DNA of 5,998 bases from Bacillota bacterium (GTDB lineage Bacteria; Bacillota; Clostridia; Lachnospirales; Cellulosilyticaceae). The position numbers and the translations under genes are program-made. The stretch's first letter is position 1. Every line of letters begins with the position of its first letter. The notes below the pieces were generated by a model, which saw only the letters and a list, made by a program, of their open reading frames with translations, had not been told where the DNA came from and searched no databases. The DNA is taken from NCBI GenBank assembly GCA_023457875.1, contig JAEXBC010000286.1:1-5998 (forward strand), written 5' to 3'. Below are positions 1-5,998 of the stretch, piece after piece.

Positions 1-2
1 TA

Positions 3-1193
3 GAAACGCCTGTTTCAGTAGCCTATGCTAATGTGTATAAACTTTTAAATGTTGCTATCAGTGTGTTTGTTATCGTAGCCATTGTTGTTGGTTTATTAGG
101 TCTTTATTTTTCAAAGCGATTTTCAAAACCATTGGTTGCCCTATCTTCAGTAATTAAAATGATTGCAGATGGAGATTTAAAGGACTTTGATATTAAGATT
201 AACTCTAAGGATGAAATAGGTGAGCTTTATCAAAACCTTAAGATCATGACCCAAAAACTAAGGGATCTTGTGGGTAATATTCAAACAGTTGCTTACACCG
301 TAGCATCACATTCAAAGCAATTGGCAGGGACTACGGATGAAACTACCCAGAGCTTGACTCAAGTTGTTACAACTATTAACGAGATGGCTGAAGGAAATAG
401 TAGTCAAGCCTCAATGGTTCAGGAGGCAACCGAAGCGATTACTAGGGTTAATGACATCGTTTCAGAATCAGCTAATAAAACAGAAGTTGCAGCAAACAAA
501 ACGAAAGAAGCTTTGCAGCTTGCTATAGAAGGTCAAAAGGCTTTAGAACATCAAAGCCAAAAAATCGAAGAAAACAACAAGTATACCCATGCCGTTGGTA
601 CTTCAATTCATCAACTATCTACAATGGCTGATGAGATCCGCAATATCATTGGTGTCATTAAGAGCATTGCAGATCAAACAAATCTTCTTTCTTTGAATGC
701 TTCTATCGAAGCAGCTAGAGCAGGTGAGGCAGGACGTGGCTTTGCTGTTGTAGCTGATGAAATTCGCCAACTGGCTGAGCAATCTGGTAATTCTACTAAG
801 AAAATAGAAGATATTGTGAATAATATTACGGGTAGGGTGAATGAAACTGTTAGCAATATGAACCAGGCTAAAGAGAGCGTTCTGGTTATGGAATCTTCAG
901 CAGAAGATACCAAAGAAAGCTTTTCGAAGATATTTACCTCTATTACAGAGCTTGAGCAAATTTCACATGATGTTTCCACGGCTTTAGAGGAGATTAATAT
1001 GCGAACCACAGCAGTAACTAATGAGGCTATGAACATATCAGCTGTGGTTGAAGAAGCATCCACGAGTATGGAAGAAATCTCAGCTTCTTCGGAGGAACAG
1101 TTGGCTTCAATAGAAATCGTTTCTCAGTCAACTGTTGAGTTAGAAAATGTGGCTCAAGATCTTCTCTCCTATGTAAAGAAATTTAAACTTTAA
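3..1193 (+). CDS. Methyl-accepting chemotaxis protein, C-terminal part (5' truncated by window edge)
   Basis: Transmembrane chemoreceptor that passes ligand occupancy to the CheA/CheW kinase complex. The reading frame is open from base 3 with no stop upstream, so the GTG at 33 is an internal valine and the periplasmic-side sensor domain is missing. Counting from base 3, residues about 14-36 form a hydrophobic membrane segment, followed by a HAMP domain (about 37-90, with the IADGDL and SKDEIGEL signatures). A long coiled-coil signalling domain reaches the C-terminus. Its hairpin tip is nearly canonical: [20 protein letters not shown] followed by [18 protein letters not shown], at about residues 219-258. 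The helix containing [12 protein letters not shown] near the C-terminus has the Glu/Gln pairs typical of methylation sites. There is no C-terminal pentapeptide tether for CheR/CheB; the protein ends KKFKL. A strong terminator follows, so it is the last gene of its unit. Family assignment is secure; the ligand cannot be judged. Confidence 0.96.
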   Translation, partial: ETPVSVAYANVYKLLNVAISVFVIVAIVVGLLGLYFSKRFSKPLVALSSVIKMIADGDLKDFDIKINSKDEIGELYQNLKIMTQKLRDLVGNIQTVAYTVASHSKQLAGTTDETTQSLTQVVTTINEMAEGNSSQASMVQEATEAITRVNDIVSESANKTEVAANKTKEALQLAIEGQKALEHQSQKIEENNKYTHAVGTSIHQLSTMADEIRNIIGVIKSIADQTNLLSLNASIEAARAGEAGRGFAVVADEIRQLAEQSGNSTKKIEDIVNNITGRVNETVSNMNQAKESVLVMESSAEDTKESFSKIFTSITELEQISHDVSTALEEINMRTTAVTNEAMNISAVVEEASTSMEEISASSEEQLASIEIVSQSTVELENVAQDLLSYVKKFKL

Positions 1194-1256
1194 AGGTAAG
1201 CTATCCCAGTTACTAAAATAGACTATCATTAATAAAGCTAATGGGGCGATTGAAGG

Positions 1257-1320
1257 AAAATAACAAGATAAGCTCATTTAGGACAAAAATCCTAAAAGAG
1301 CGTATCTTGTTATTTTTTTT
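1257..1320 (+). terminator. Strong Rho-independent terminator after the chemoreceptor gene
   Basis: Arms 1262-1283 and 1290-1311 pair over 22 positions with only two mismatches (1271/1302 and 1276/1297), around a six-base CAAAAA loop. The stem extends outward through A-T pairs (1257-1261 with 1312-1316). The run of eight T at 1313-1320 gives the U-tail. It lies 64 bases after the chemoreceptor stop codon and insulates that gene from the transporter locus. Confidence 0.93.
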
Positions 1321-1395
1321 GTATAGCCACAAAGTTATTTGTAAGACCCAATGGGCTTATTAATTAAATACTTGATGAATATGCGCCACAAAGAT

Positions 1396-1416
1396 AAGAT
1401 AGTTGAGTAATATCTT
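1396..1416. repeat. Short inverted repeat just upstream of the first TTACAG operator
   Basis: AAGATA (1396-1401) and TATCTT (1411-1416) are perfect inverted copies separated by nine bases, ending five bases before the operator. The DNA is AT-rich and the arms are only 6 bp, so this may be chance. It has no counterpart at the second operator. It could be an accessory protein site, but nothing else supports that. Confidence 0.2.
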
Positions 1417-1421
1417 TAAAA

Positions 1422-1455
1422 CTTACAGACAGATTACAGGAAGTAGTGCTAGACT
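1422..1455 (+). promoter_or_regulatory. Activator-dependent promoter with TTACAG direct repeats, upstream of the lipoprotein gene
   Basis: TTACAG occurs at 1423-1428 and again at 1434-1439, an 11-bp (one helical turn) direct repeat. Ten bases after the second copy is a plausible -10 element, TAGACT (1450-1455). No good -35 hexamer is present at the expected place; the repeats occupy that position. This is the known layout of promoters activated by OmpR/PhoB-family response regulators, where tandem half-sites replace the -35 and end about 10 bp before the -10. The predicted transcript start near 1462 gives a leader of about 30 bases. A near-identical element with the same spacing precedes the permease genes, which strongly supports function. 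The regulator's identity is unknown and it is not encoded in the window. Confidence 0.75.
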
Positions 1456-1474
1456 AAAAGCATTACATAAGGAA

Positions 1475-1481
1475 AGAGGGG
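1475..1481 (+). promoter_or_regulatory. Ribosome binding site of the lipoprotein gene
   Basis: The purine-rich AGAGGGG ends ten bases before the ATG at 1492. It supports that ATG, which is followed directly by a well-formed lipoprotein signal peptide. Confidence 0.7.
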
Positions 1482-1491
1482 ACACAAAGTA

Positions 1492-3765
1492 ATGAAGTAT
1501 ATATGGACAGCAGGGGTAACTATTTTATTTGGAATGAGCGTAATGCTAACTGGATGCCAGTCTACCGCAGGGGAGAAAAAGCAAGTAACTATGGGACGCT
1601 ATTTGGAGGAAAGAATACAGTTTGAGGGGGTTACGGATGAAGAGACACTAAGGATTTCTTTTTTTGAAAATAAGGAGGGGAATGTAGAGGCACTTGGGGA
1701 GATTTACGATACGGAAGGAAAAATGACTTGTAAATTCTATGCTCCCTCAGAGGATAATTTATGGAGACAAACAGATGAAGCATTAAGTAGGGCAATTGCT
1801 AGTAAGGATTTGGATTGTATGTTTGGCATCAAGAAAGATAAAAAAACCGGTGAATTGTATCTGATGGGTGGAAATGAAAGGGTAGATGAAGCTAAAAGTG
1901 AAAATGAAAGTATAGAGGATTGGTATCATTTTACGCCTTATGTAGCACGCATTAAAGAAGATAGCACTTTAGAAGAGGTGGCTATCGAATGGAAAGATAC
2001 CAATGACCTTAGTTCGGATTTTATAATTGAACAGGATTATTTATTTATTTATCTATATGATGTAAATGTTGTACAGCAATATGATTTAAAAACAGGAAAA
2101 TTTGTCAAAGAGCTAGGGGAAAATATTTGTGAGTTTACTATTCTTAAAGATAAGATGTATGCCTTTAATTGGGCAGAAGGAAGGCCGCTAGAGCGTTATG
2201 ATATCAAGACAGGCAAATTATTAAGCAGTATGCAGACAATAGGAGAAAACCAAAGCAATGATATGATGCCCACAGAGGATGAAAAAGGCATATATATCAT
2301 CAACCAGGAAGGAATCTACTACTTAGCAGAAAATGAAGAAATTCCAGAAAGGGTATTAGATGGCAATCGATATACATTCTCAACACCTCAAAATGCAATC
2401 ATGGATGTCTGTATGTCTAAGGGCATGTTTTATATGAGGCTGTTGGTTGGAGATGGGTATACTTATAGGCAGTATGCGTACCACGATGATATCCCATTAG
2501 AACCTGAAAAAACACTAACGGTATTTTCGCTAGAAGACTGCCCTGCATTAAAAAGTGCAGCACAGATTTATATGGAAAAGCATCCAGATGTTTATGTGGC
2601 GTTTAATATTATCAATCAAACTTATGAGCCTATGGATACAGAGACACAAAGACAGGCAATTGAAGCGATTAATACTCAGATTTTAGCTGGGGATGTAGCA
2701 GATGTCATGCTTCTTGATGGCTTACCTATTGAGTCATACATAGAAAAAGGTATTTTGGGTGATATGAGTAGTATACTTAATGAAATCCAAAAGAATGGAA
2801 GCTTCTATGATAACTTGATGCACACCTATCAAGAAAATGACAAAGTTTATGCACTGCCAACGGCGTTTAGCTTATTAAGTGCAGTAGGAGAAAGTGAACT
2901 TTTAAAAAAAGGTTTTAGTTTAGAGAAAATGGCAGATTATCAAAGACAACATCCAGAAAAACAGGTATTAGGCAATATGGTACCAGAGGATTTGGTAAAG
3001 ATGATGAGTAGTTTGTGGTATTCTAGGATAATCGGCTCAGATGGAAAAGTAGATACAAAGCAGCTAACCATCTTCTTAGAAGCAGTAAATACATTAGCAC
3101 CCATGAAAGAAGGTATGACGGATTGCTATTACGATAACACTTGCTTTCTGGGGACACGAACTTTCCAAGCGATGGATAAAGAAATAAAGGTGATACTGGA
3201 AGATGTGACTGATAGCAATGATCTTCAAATAATGATGTATGCAAAAGAGCAATTAGAAAATGGAATGATTGCACCTTGTATAGAAGGGGAGAAAAATTTA
3301 ATTAACTTACACCAGATCATAGGGATTAGTGCTACAAGTGATAAAAAACAGGAGATTCAAGAATTGCTCTCGATTGTTTTTTCAAATCAAGTATCTGAAA
3401 ACTATCTTGATGATTTCTCAGTGAAAAAGGAAACAGCTGAAAGTATGATTCTAGGAGAGTATACGCGAAAAGTAGTTGGTTCAAGTGAAACGTATAGCAT
3501 AAAAGATGTTGGTTCAAGTTTTGGATATGTAAAAGATGATGGGCAGTGGGCATATAAGGATATTCTTAAGTGGTATACCGGGGAGGGCAAATACTATATT
3601 GATGTTTTAAAAGATGCTAAAGCATTAAAGCCAGTAGACAACAAAATACTCAGCATTATTCAACAGGAATCCGAAGACTATTTTAAAGGGAATATCAGTG
3701 TAGATGAAGCAGCTACACATATTAAAGAAAAACTTGAACTTTACTTAAGTGAACAAAATCCATAA
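1492..3765 (+). CDS. Lipoprotein: propeller-like N-terminal region fused to an extracellular solute-binding domain (ABC importer)
   Basis: Membrane-anchored substrate-capture protein of an ABC importer, 757 residues, much longer than the roughly 400-450 usual for family-1 solute-binding proteins. Residues 1-22 are a lipoprotein signal peptide with lipobox LTGC, so Cys22 is the predicted lipidated residue. Residues about 50-335 are beta-rich and contain two blade-like repeats 39 residues apart, QQYDLKTGK (195-203) and ERYDIKTGK (234-242), resembling beta-propeller or PQQ-like repeats. From about residue 341 (TLTVFS) the family-1 solute-binding fold begins, with INTQILAGDVADVMLLDG (394-411), DKVYALPTAF (450-459) and the typical C-terminal helix GNISVDEAATHIKEKL near residue 733. 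It has its own promoter and terminator and precedes two sugar-type permeases, its likely partners. The similarity is to carbohydrate-binding proteins, but the ligand is not evident and a peptide or antibiotic ligand is possible. The propeller call is weaker than the binding-protein call. Confidence 0.9.
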   Translation: MKYIWTAGVTILFGMSVMLTGCQSTAGEKKQVTMGRYLEERIQFEGVTDEETLRISFFENKEGNVEALGEIYDTEGKMTCKFYAPSEDNLWRQTDEALSRAIASKDLDCMFGIKKDKKTGELYLMGGNERVDEAKSENESIEDWYHFTPYVARIKEDSTLEEVAIEWKDTNDLSSDFIIEQDYLFIYLYDVNVVQQYDLKTGKFVKELGENICEFTILKDKMYAFNWAEGRPLERYDIKTGKLLSSMQTIGENQSNDMMPTEDEKGIYIINQEGIYYLAENEEIPERVLDGNRYTFSTPQNAIMDVCMSKGMFYMRLLVGDGYTYRQYAYHDDIPLEPEKTLTVFSLEDCPALKSAAQIYMEKHPDVYVAFNIINQTYEPMDTETQRQAIEAINTQILAGDVADVMLLDGLPIESYIEKGILGDMSSILNEIQKNGSFYDNLMHTYQENDKVYALPTAFSLLSAVGESELLKKGFSLEKMADYQRQHPEKQVLGNMVPEDLVKMMSSLWYSRIIGSDGKVDTKQLTIFLEAVNTLAPMKEGMTDCYYDNTCFLGTRTFQAMDKEIKVILEDVTDSNDLQIMMYAKEQLENGMIAPCIEGEKNLINLHQIIGISATSDKKQEIQELLSIVFSNQVSENYLDDFSVKKETAESMILGEYTRKVVGSSETYSIKDVGSSFGYVKDDGQWAYKDILKWYTGEGKYYIDVLKDAKALKPVDNKILSIIQQESEDYFKGNISVDEAATHIKEKLELYLSEQNP

Positions 3766-3815
3766 AAAGAAAAGCTGTTTTAGGGTGAAATACTAAGACG
3801 GCTTTTCTTTTTATT
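3764..3815 (+). terminator. Rho-independent terminator between the lipoprotein and permease genes
   Basis: Arms 3764-3783 and 3793-3812 pair over all 20 positions, with two G-U wobbles, around a nine-base GGTGAAATA loop. The right arm ends in TTTTCTTTTT, giving a U-rich tail that pairs with the A-rich start of the hairpin. The hairpin overlaps the TAA stop codon of the lipoprotein gene. The A-tract on the left means it could also work on the opposite strand. It makes the lipoprotein gene a largely separate transcription unit, although read-through is possible. Confidence 0.88.
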
Positions 3816-3849
3816 CTTACAGATAGTTTACAGAATGCCTTAGTAGAAT
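3816..3849 (+). promoter_or_regulatory. Second TTACAG direct-repeat promoter, upstream of the permease genes
   Basis: TTACAG at 3817-3822 and 3828-3833 repeats with the same 11-bp period as upstream of the lipoprotein gene. A good -10, TAGAAT (3844-3849, five of six consensus bases), follows after exactly ten bases, as at the first site. The 20-base blocks 1422-1441 and 3816-3835 match at 17 positions. The block begins directly after the terminator. The inferred transcript start near 3856 leaves a very short leader of about 10-20 bases before the permease start codons. It is inferred to be an OmpR/PhoB-family activator site co-regulating the permeases with the lipoprotein. Confidence 0.78.
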
Positions 3850-3858
3850 GGAAAAGAT

Positions 3859-3863
3859 AGGAG
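3859..3863 (+). promoter_or_regulatory. Ribosome binding site that bears on the first permease start
   Basis: AGGAG lies three bases before the ATG at 3867, nine before the ATG at 3873 and twelve before the ATG at 3876. Three bases is too close for efficient initiation, so 3873 is the best-spaced start. This would remove two residues from the longest reading. Confidence 0.6.
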
Positions 3864-3866
3864 AAG

Positions 3867-4718
3867 ATGCATATGATGAAATTAAAAAAATGGAAAGGTT
3901 TGCTCTTTGTAATGCCTAGTCTTGTTGGTGTGATACTTTTTTATATTTACCCTTTTATATCCAGCCTAAAGTATTGCTTTACTACAGGTGTTGTAGATAG
4001 AAAGTTTGTTGGCTTTTCTAATTTTGCAAGCTTGTTCCACAATGAGGCTTATCAGCTGGCAGCAAAAAATACCTTTTTTATGATGGGACTGGCCGTACCT
4101 ATAGTGTGTATATTGGCATTGGTAATAGCTTTGCTGATAGAAAAATATTTTCATAGATATCGCTTTTTACAAGGGTGGCTACTTTTGCCACTTGCTATTC
4201 CAGCAGCTTCCTTGCTTCTGGTATGGAAAGACTTGTTTAATCAAGGAGGCATTTTAGATACATGCCTGAGGACAAACTGTGATTATTTAAATGGTGATTA
4301 TACTCCCTTGATTATTATAGGCATGATAGTATGGAAAAACATAGGATATACTGTGCTTTTAATCTTAAGTTCACTTCTTATGCTTCCCAAAGAATATGAA
4401 GAGGCAGCTAGATTAGAGGGAGCTAATGAGCTTCAAGTAATCTGTAGAATTAAGCTACCTCAGATTGTAGGGATGTTGTTCTTTACAGTTACAATCTCGC
4501 TATTTAATAGCTTTAAGATATCAAAGGAGGTTTATCTTTTAGCAGGAGAATATCCTCATAAAAGTATTTACTTATTGCAGCATTATATGAGCAACAACTT
4601 CTTTAATTTGAACTATGAGATGCTGACTACAGCCGCCTTTATGCTTTATATGGTTATTTTTATAGTACTCTTTGTTGGCACTAAATGGCAGCAGCATTAC
4701 GTGGAGCAATATATATAG
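3867..4718 (+). CDS. ABC importer permease, MalF/UgpA type (sugar-type family)
   Basis: Integral membrane subunit of an ABC importer, forming a heterodimeric channel with the product of the next gene. The 283 residues are typical of UgpA-like permeases. About six hydrophobic segments are visible (near 11-33, 68-92, 101-121, 146-172, 198-219 and 250-273). The cytoplasmic EAA loop that docks on the ATPase is intact: EEAARLEGANELQ at 178-190, ending in KLP at 196-198, with the conserved Gly185. The N-terminal PSLVGVILFYIYPF is also characteristic of the family. The longest start is at 3867, but the ribosome binding site favours 3873 (281 residues). The stop codon overlaps the ribosome binding site of the next gene, indicating translational coupling. 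The family is secure; the substrate is unknown, and the sugar label comes only from homology-type resemblance. Confidence 0.94.
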   Translation: MHMMKLKKWKGLLFVMPSLVGVILFYIYPFISSLKYCFTTGVVDRKFVGFSNFASLFHNEAYQLAAKNTFFMMGLAVPIVCILALVIALLIEKYFHRYRFLQGWLLLPLAIPAASLLLVWKDLFNQGGILDTCLRTNCDYLNGDYTPLIIIGMIVWKNIGYTVLLILSSLLMLPKEYEEAARLEGANELQVICRIKLPQIVGMLFFTVTISLFNSFKISKEVYLLAGEYPHKSIYLLQHYMSNNFFNLNYEMLTTAAFMLYMVIFIVLFVGTKWQQHYVEQYI

Positions 4719-4722
4719 GAGG
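4717..4722 (+). promoter_or_regulatory. Ribosome binding site setting the GTG start of the second permease
   Basis: A perfect AGGAGG overlaps the last two bases of the preceding TAG stop codon and ends eight bases before the GTG at 4731. This spacing is ideal and supports GTG as the start, with translation coupled to the upstream permease. Confidence 0.88.
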
Positions 4723-4730
4723 AAAATAAA

Positions 4731-5567
4731 GTGGTTAAAAAAATAGCGTCTTTAATAGCAATAGGTATTTTGATAAGTAGTGCGCTACTTCCCATTCTTT
4801 ATATTGTGCTGCATTCCTTAAAGGGAGAGGAGCTTATTATTTCACTTTATTCAGGAAAGGTGCCGCACACTATTTGGCAGAAGGTACTGATTAAACCCTT
4901 TTATGTGAATTTGGATCAATACTATGAGGTGTTTTTTAGAACACCCAAGCTATTGTATCTATTTTGGAACTCCCTCATGGTTGTTGTACCTGTTGTGATT
5001 GGCCAAATGAGTCTGGCTTTTTTTGCCGCCTATGGCTTTAGCAAATTAAAATTTCCGGGCTCTGAAACCTTATTTTTTATCTATATTGTGATTATGCTGA
5101 TGCCTTTTCAGGTGACAATGGTTCCAAACTACATCATGCTGAATAAGCTGAGACTCATAGATACAAAATGGGCTTTGATTCTGCCAGGGGTTTTTAATAC
5201 CTTTAGCGTTTTTTTCTTAAAGCAGTTTATGGAGGGCATTGATAAATGCTTTTTAGAAGAAGCTAGGCTTTTAGGTGCATCGGAATGGCAGAGTATAAAA
5301 TATGTGATATTGCCTATGAGTAAGCCAATGCTTATGTCTGTGATTGTGTTTGTTTTTATTGATTATTGGAGCATGGTGGAGCAACCCTTGATTTTTTTGA
5401 AAAATGAAGCCCTTTATCCACTCTCTGCATATTTGGGGATTATTAGCGATCATAAGATAGGCATTGGTTTTGCAGGGAGTGTACTCTATATGATTTTGCC
5501 TATTAACTTAGCAATTTACGCTAAAGAAGACTTATCAGAGGCGTTTAAGATTACCAGTTTAAAATAG
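4731..5567 (+). CDS. ABC importer permease, MalG/UgpE type (sugar-type family)
   Basis: Second membrane subunit of the importer, 278 residues, about the normal length for MalG/UgpE-type permeases. It starts at GTG, supported by a perfect AGGAGG. The first membrane segment (about 5-27) is followed by a long extracytoplasmic stretch, as in this family. Further segments lie near 77-103, 108-130, 142-166, 197-215 and 243-262. The EAA loop is intact: EEARLLGASEWQ (176-187) through VILP (192-195), with Gly182. The motifs AAYGFSKLKFPG (near 99-110) and MLMPFQVTMVPNY are family hallmarks. The gene is 12 bases from the previous one and in the same operon. The C-terminus (about 248 onward) reads less like the usual family ending. 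No ATP-binding subunit follows directly, so the importer must use one encoded downstream or a shared ATPase of the MsmX/MsmK kind. Confidence 0.94.
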   Translation: MVKKIASLIAIGILISSALLPILYIVLHSLKGEELIISLYSGKVPHTIWQKVLIKPFYVNLDQYYEVFFRTPKLLYLFWNSLMVVVPVVIGQMSLAFFAAYGFSKLKFPGSETLFFIYIVIMLMPFQVTMVPNYIMLNKLRLIDTKWALILPGVFNTFSVFFLKQFMEGIDKCFLEEARLLGASEWQSIKYVILPMSKPMLMSVIVFVFIDYWSMVEQPLIFLKNEALYPLSAYLGIISDHKIGIGFAGSVLYMILPINLAIYAKEDLSEAFKITSLK

Positions 5568-5610
5568 CGCAGAAAGTACATACATTAAAGTCACCTATTC
5601 AAAAGCATAT

Positions 5611-5630
5611 ATTTAAACTGCATTTTAAAT
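5611..5630. repeat. Perfect inverted repeat in the gap before the adaptor gene
   Basis: ATTTAAA (5611-5617) and TTTAAAT (5624-5630) are exact inverted copies separated by CTGCAT, within the 86-base gap between the second permease and the adaptor gene. It is too AT-rich for a terminator and has no T-run. It could be an operator or part of a promoter, or chance in AT-rich DNA. The gap holds no TTACAG repeat and no convincing -35/-10 pair, so the adaptor gene may be transcribed from the permease promoter. Confidence 0.25.
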
Positions 5631-5653
5631 ACCAGAGAAAGAAAGGAATAAAA

Positions 5654-5998
5654 ATGGAGCATACCAATTTAAAAAGGAAGAAAATCATTAAGCTAACAGT
5701 TGTTTTCCTGATGGTTATTTTAGGCTTCACCGTTTTATCAAAAACCATTTACGAGCTATTGTTGCCACAGGTAACCACTACTAAAGTAAGTGATGGATGT
5801 GTTGAAAATACAGTTTTTGCTACAGGGCAGATTGGTCAGGATGCCTTAATGATAAAAAGCAAGAAGGTTGTTGTAAAGACCTATGAAAGTGGTATCATGA
5901 CAAAATGTTTTGTAGAAGAAGGCCAGAAGGTAGCAAAGGGAGAACCACTATTTACAATCACTTTAGAAGAAGATTATAAGGAACGGGCTCAGGAGGAT
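5654..5998 (+). CDS. HlyD/MacA-like membrane fusion (adaptor) protein, N-terminal part (3' truncated by window edge)
   Basis: Start of an adaptor subunit of the kind that works with export-type ABC transporters (MacAB or HlyD class). The ATG at 5654 follows AAAGGA (5643-5648) with suitable spacing, and 115 codons are open to the window end. A basic N-terminus (KRKK, 7-10) precedes one membrane anchor (about 11-33) with no lipobox. Residues 41-60 (TTTKVSDGCVENTVFATGQI) resemble the first beta-strands of adaptor proteins, where the segment often reads like V..G.I. Residues 77-102 form a lipoyl-like motif, with YESGIMTKCFVEEGQKVAKG (77-96) then EPLFTI, matching the usual pattern G-I-x5-V-x2-G-x2-V-x2-G-x2-L. 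The charged EEDYKERAQED that follows probably begins the coiled-coil hairpin. It lies 86 bases after the importer permeases on the same strand. The partner exporter is outside the window. The family call rests on this N-terminal third only. Confidence 0.82.
   Translation, partial: MEHTNLKRKKIIKLTVVFLMVILGFTVLSKTIYELLLPQVTTTKVSDGCVENTVFATGQIGQDALMIKSKKVVVKTYESGIMTKCFVEEGQKVAKGEPLFTITLEEDYKERAQED

Noticed and set aside
33..35. GTG as the start of the chemoreceptor gene
   Set aside because: The frame is open back to base 3 with no stop, no ribosome binding site precedes 33, and a start here would remove the sensor domain and first membrane segment. It is an internal valine of a gene cut by the window edge.
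674..1063. 129-codon open frame on the minus strand inside the chemoreceptor gene
   Set aside because: It is antisense to the highly conserved signalling domain, whose sense-strand motifs explain the sequence completely. No ribosome binding site or family motif is seen.
1241..1363. 40-codon open frame starting ATGGGGCGA in the gap after the chemoreceptor
   Set aside because: It runs straight through the terminator hairpin, has no ribosome binding site, and its composition reflects the hairpin sequence.
1326..1393. GCCACAAAG repeated at 1326-1334 and 1385-1393
   Set aside because: A nine-base direct repeat 59 bases apart with no matching copy near the second operator. It is too far from the promoter core to interpret and could be chance.
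1321..1421. Possible riboswitch or small RNA between the terminator and the operator
   Set aside because: Apart from weak AT-rich inverted repeats there is no extended pairing, no second terminator and no recognisable conserved core. It also lies upstream of the inferred transcription start.
3023..3590. Several 60-85-codon minus-strand open frames inside the lipoprotein gene
   Set aside because: They overlap each other and a clearly coding sense frame, have low-complexity translations, and show no start signals.
1..5998. CRISPR array, tRNA/rRNA genes or insertion sequence
   Set aside because: No regularly spaced repeats, no cloverleaf or rRNA-like sequence, and no transposase motif or terminal inverted repeats were seen.

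Overview
The window looks like a low-GC Gram-positive chromosome, most likely from Clostridia (Lachnospiraceae or a relative). This rests on AT-rich coding and intergenic DNA, strong AGGAGG-type ribosome binding sites, a lipoprotein-type solute-binding protein, and U-tailed hairpin terminators. The taxon is an inference; no rRNA or other marker gene is present. All genes lie on the + strand.

Layout: (1) 3-1193 is the C-terminal part of a transmembrane methyl-accepting chemotaxis protein whose sensor domain lies off the left edge. (2) 1194-1491 is a non-coding gap with a long, strong intrinsic terminator (1257-1320) and a promoter built around two TTACAG half-sites 11 bp apart (1422-1455). (3) 1492-3765 is a large lipoprotein with a propeller-like N-terminal half fused to a family-1 extracellular solute-binding domain. 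(4) 3764-3849 holds a second terminator followed at once by a near-copy of the TTACAG promoter. (5) 3867-4718 and 4731-5567 are two MalF/UgpA- and MalG/UgpE-type ABC importer permeases. (6) 5654-5998 is the start of a membrane-anchored HlyD/MacA-like adaptor that runs off the right edge.

Inferred working: the lipoprotein captures a ligand outside the cell and delivers it to the two permeases. The lipoprotein gene and the permease genes are separate transcription units split by a terminator. They carry the same operator with identical geometry, so one OmpR/PhoB-family response regulator probably switches on both. No ATPase is present in the window; it must be encoded downstream or be a shared housekeeping ATPase. 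An export-type adaptor directly behind importer permeases is unusual and suggests a combined binding, import and export (or sensing and detoxification) locus. That combination, with its duplicated operator, is the most interesting content of the window. The chemotaxis gene is insulated by its own terminator and is probably not part of the system.
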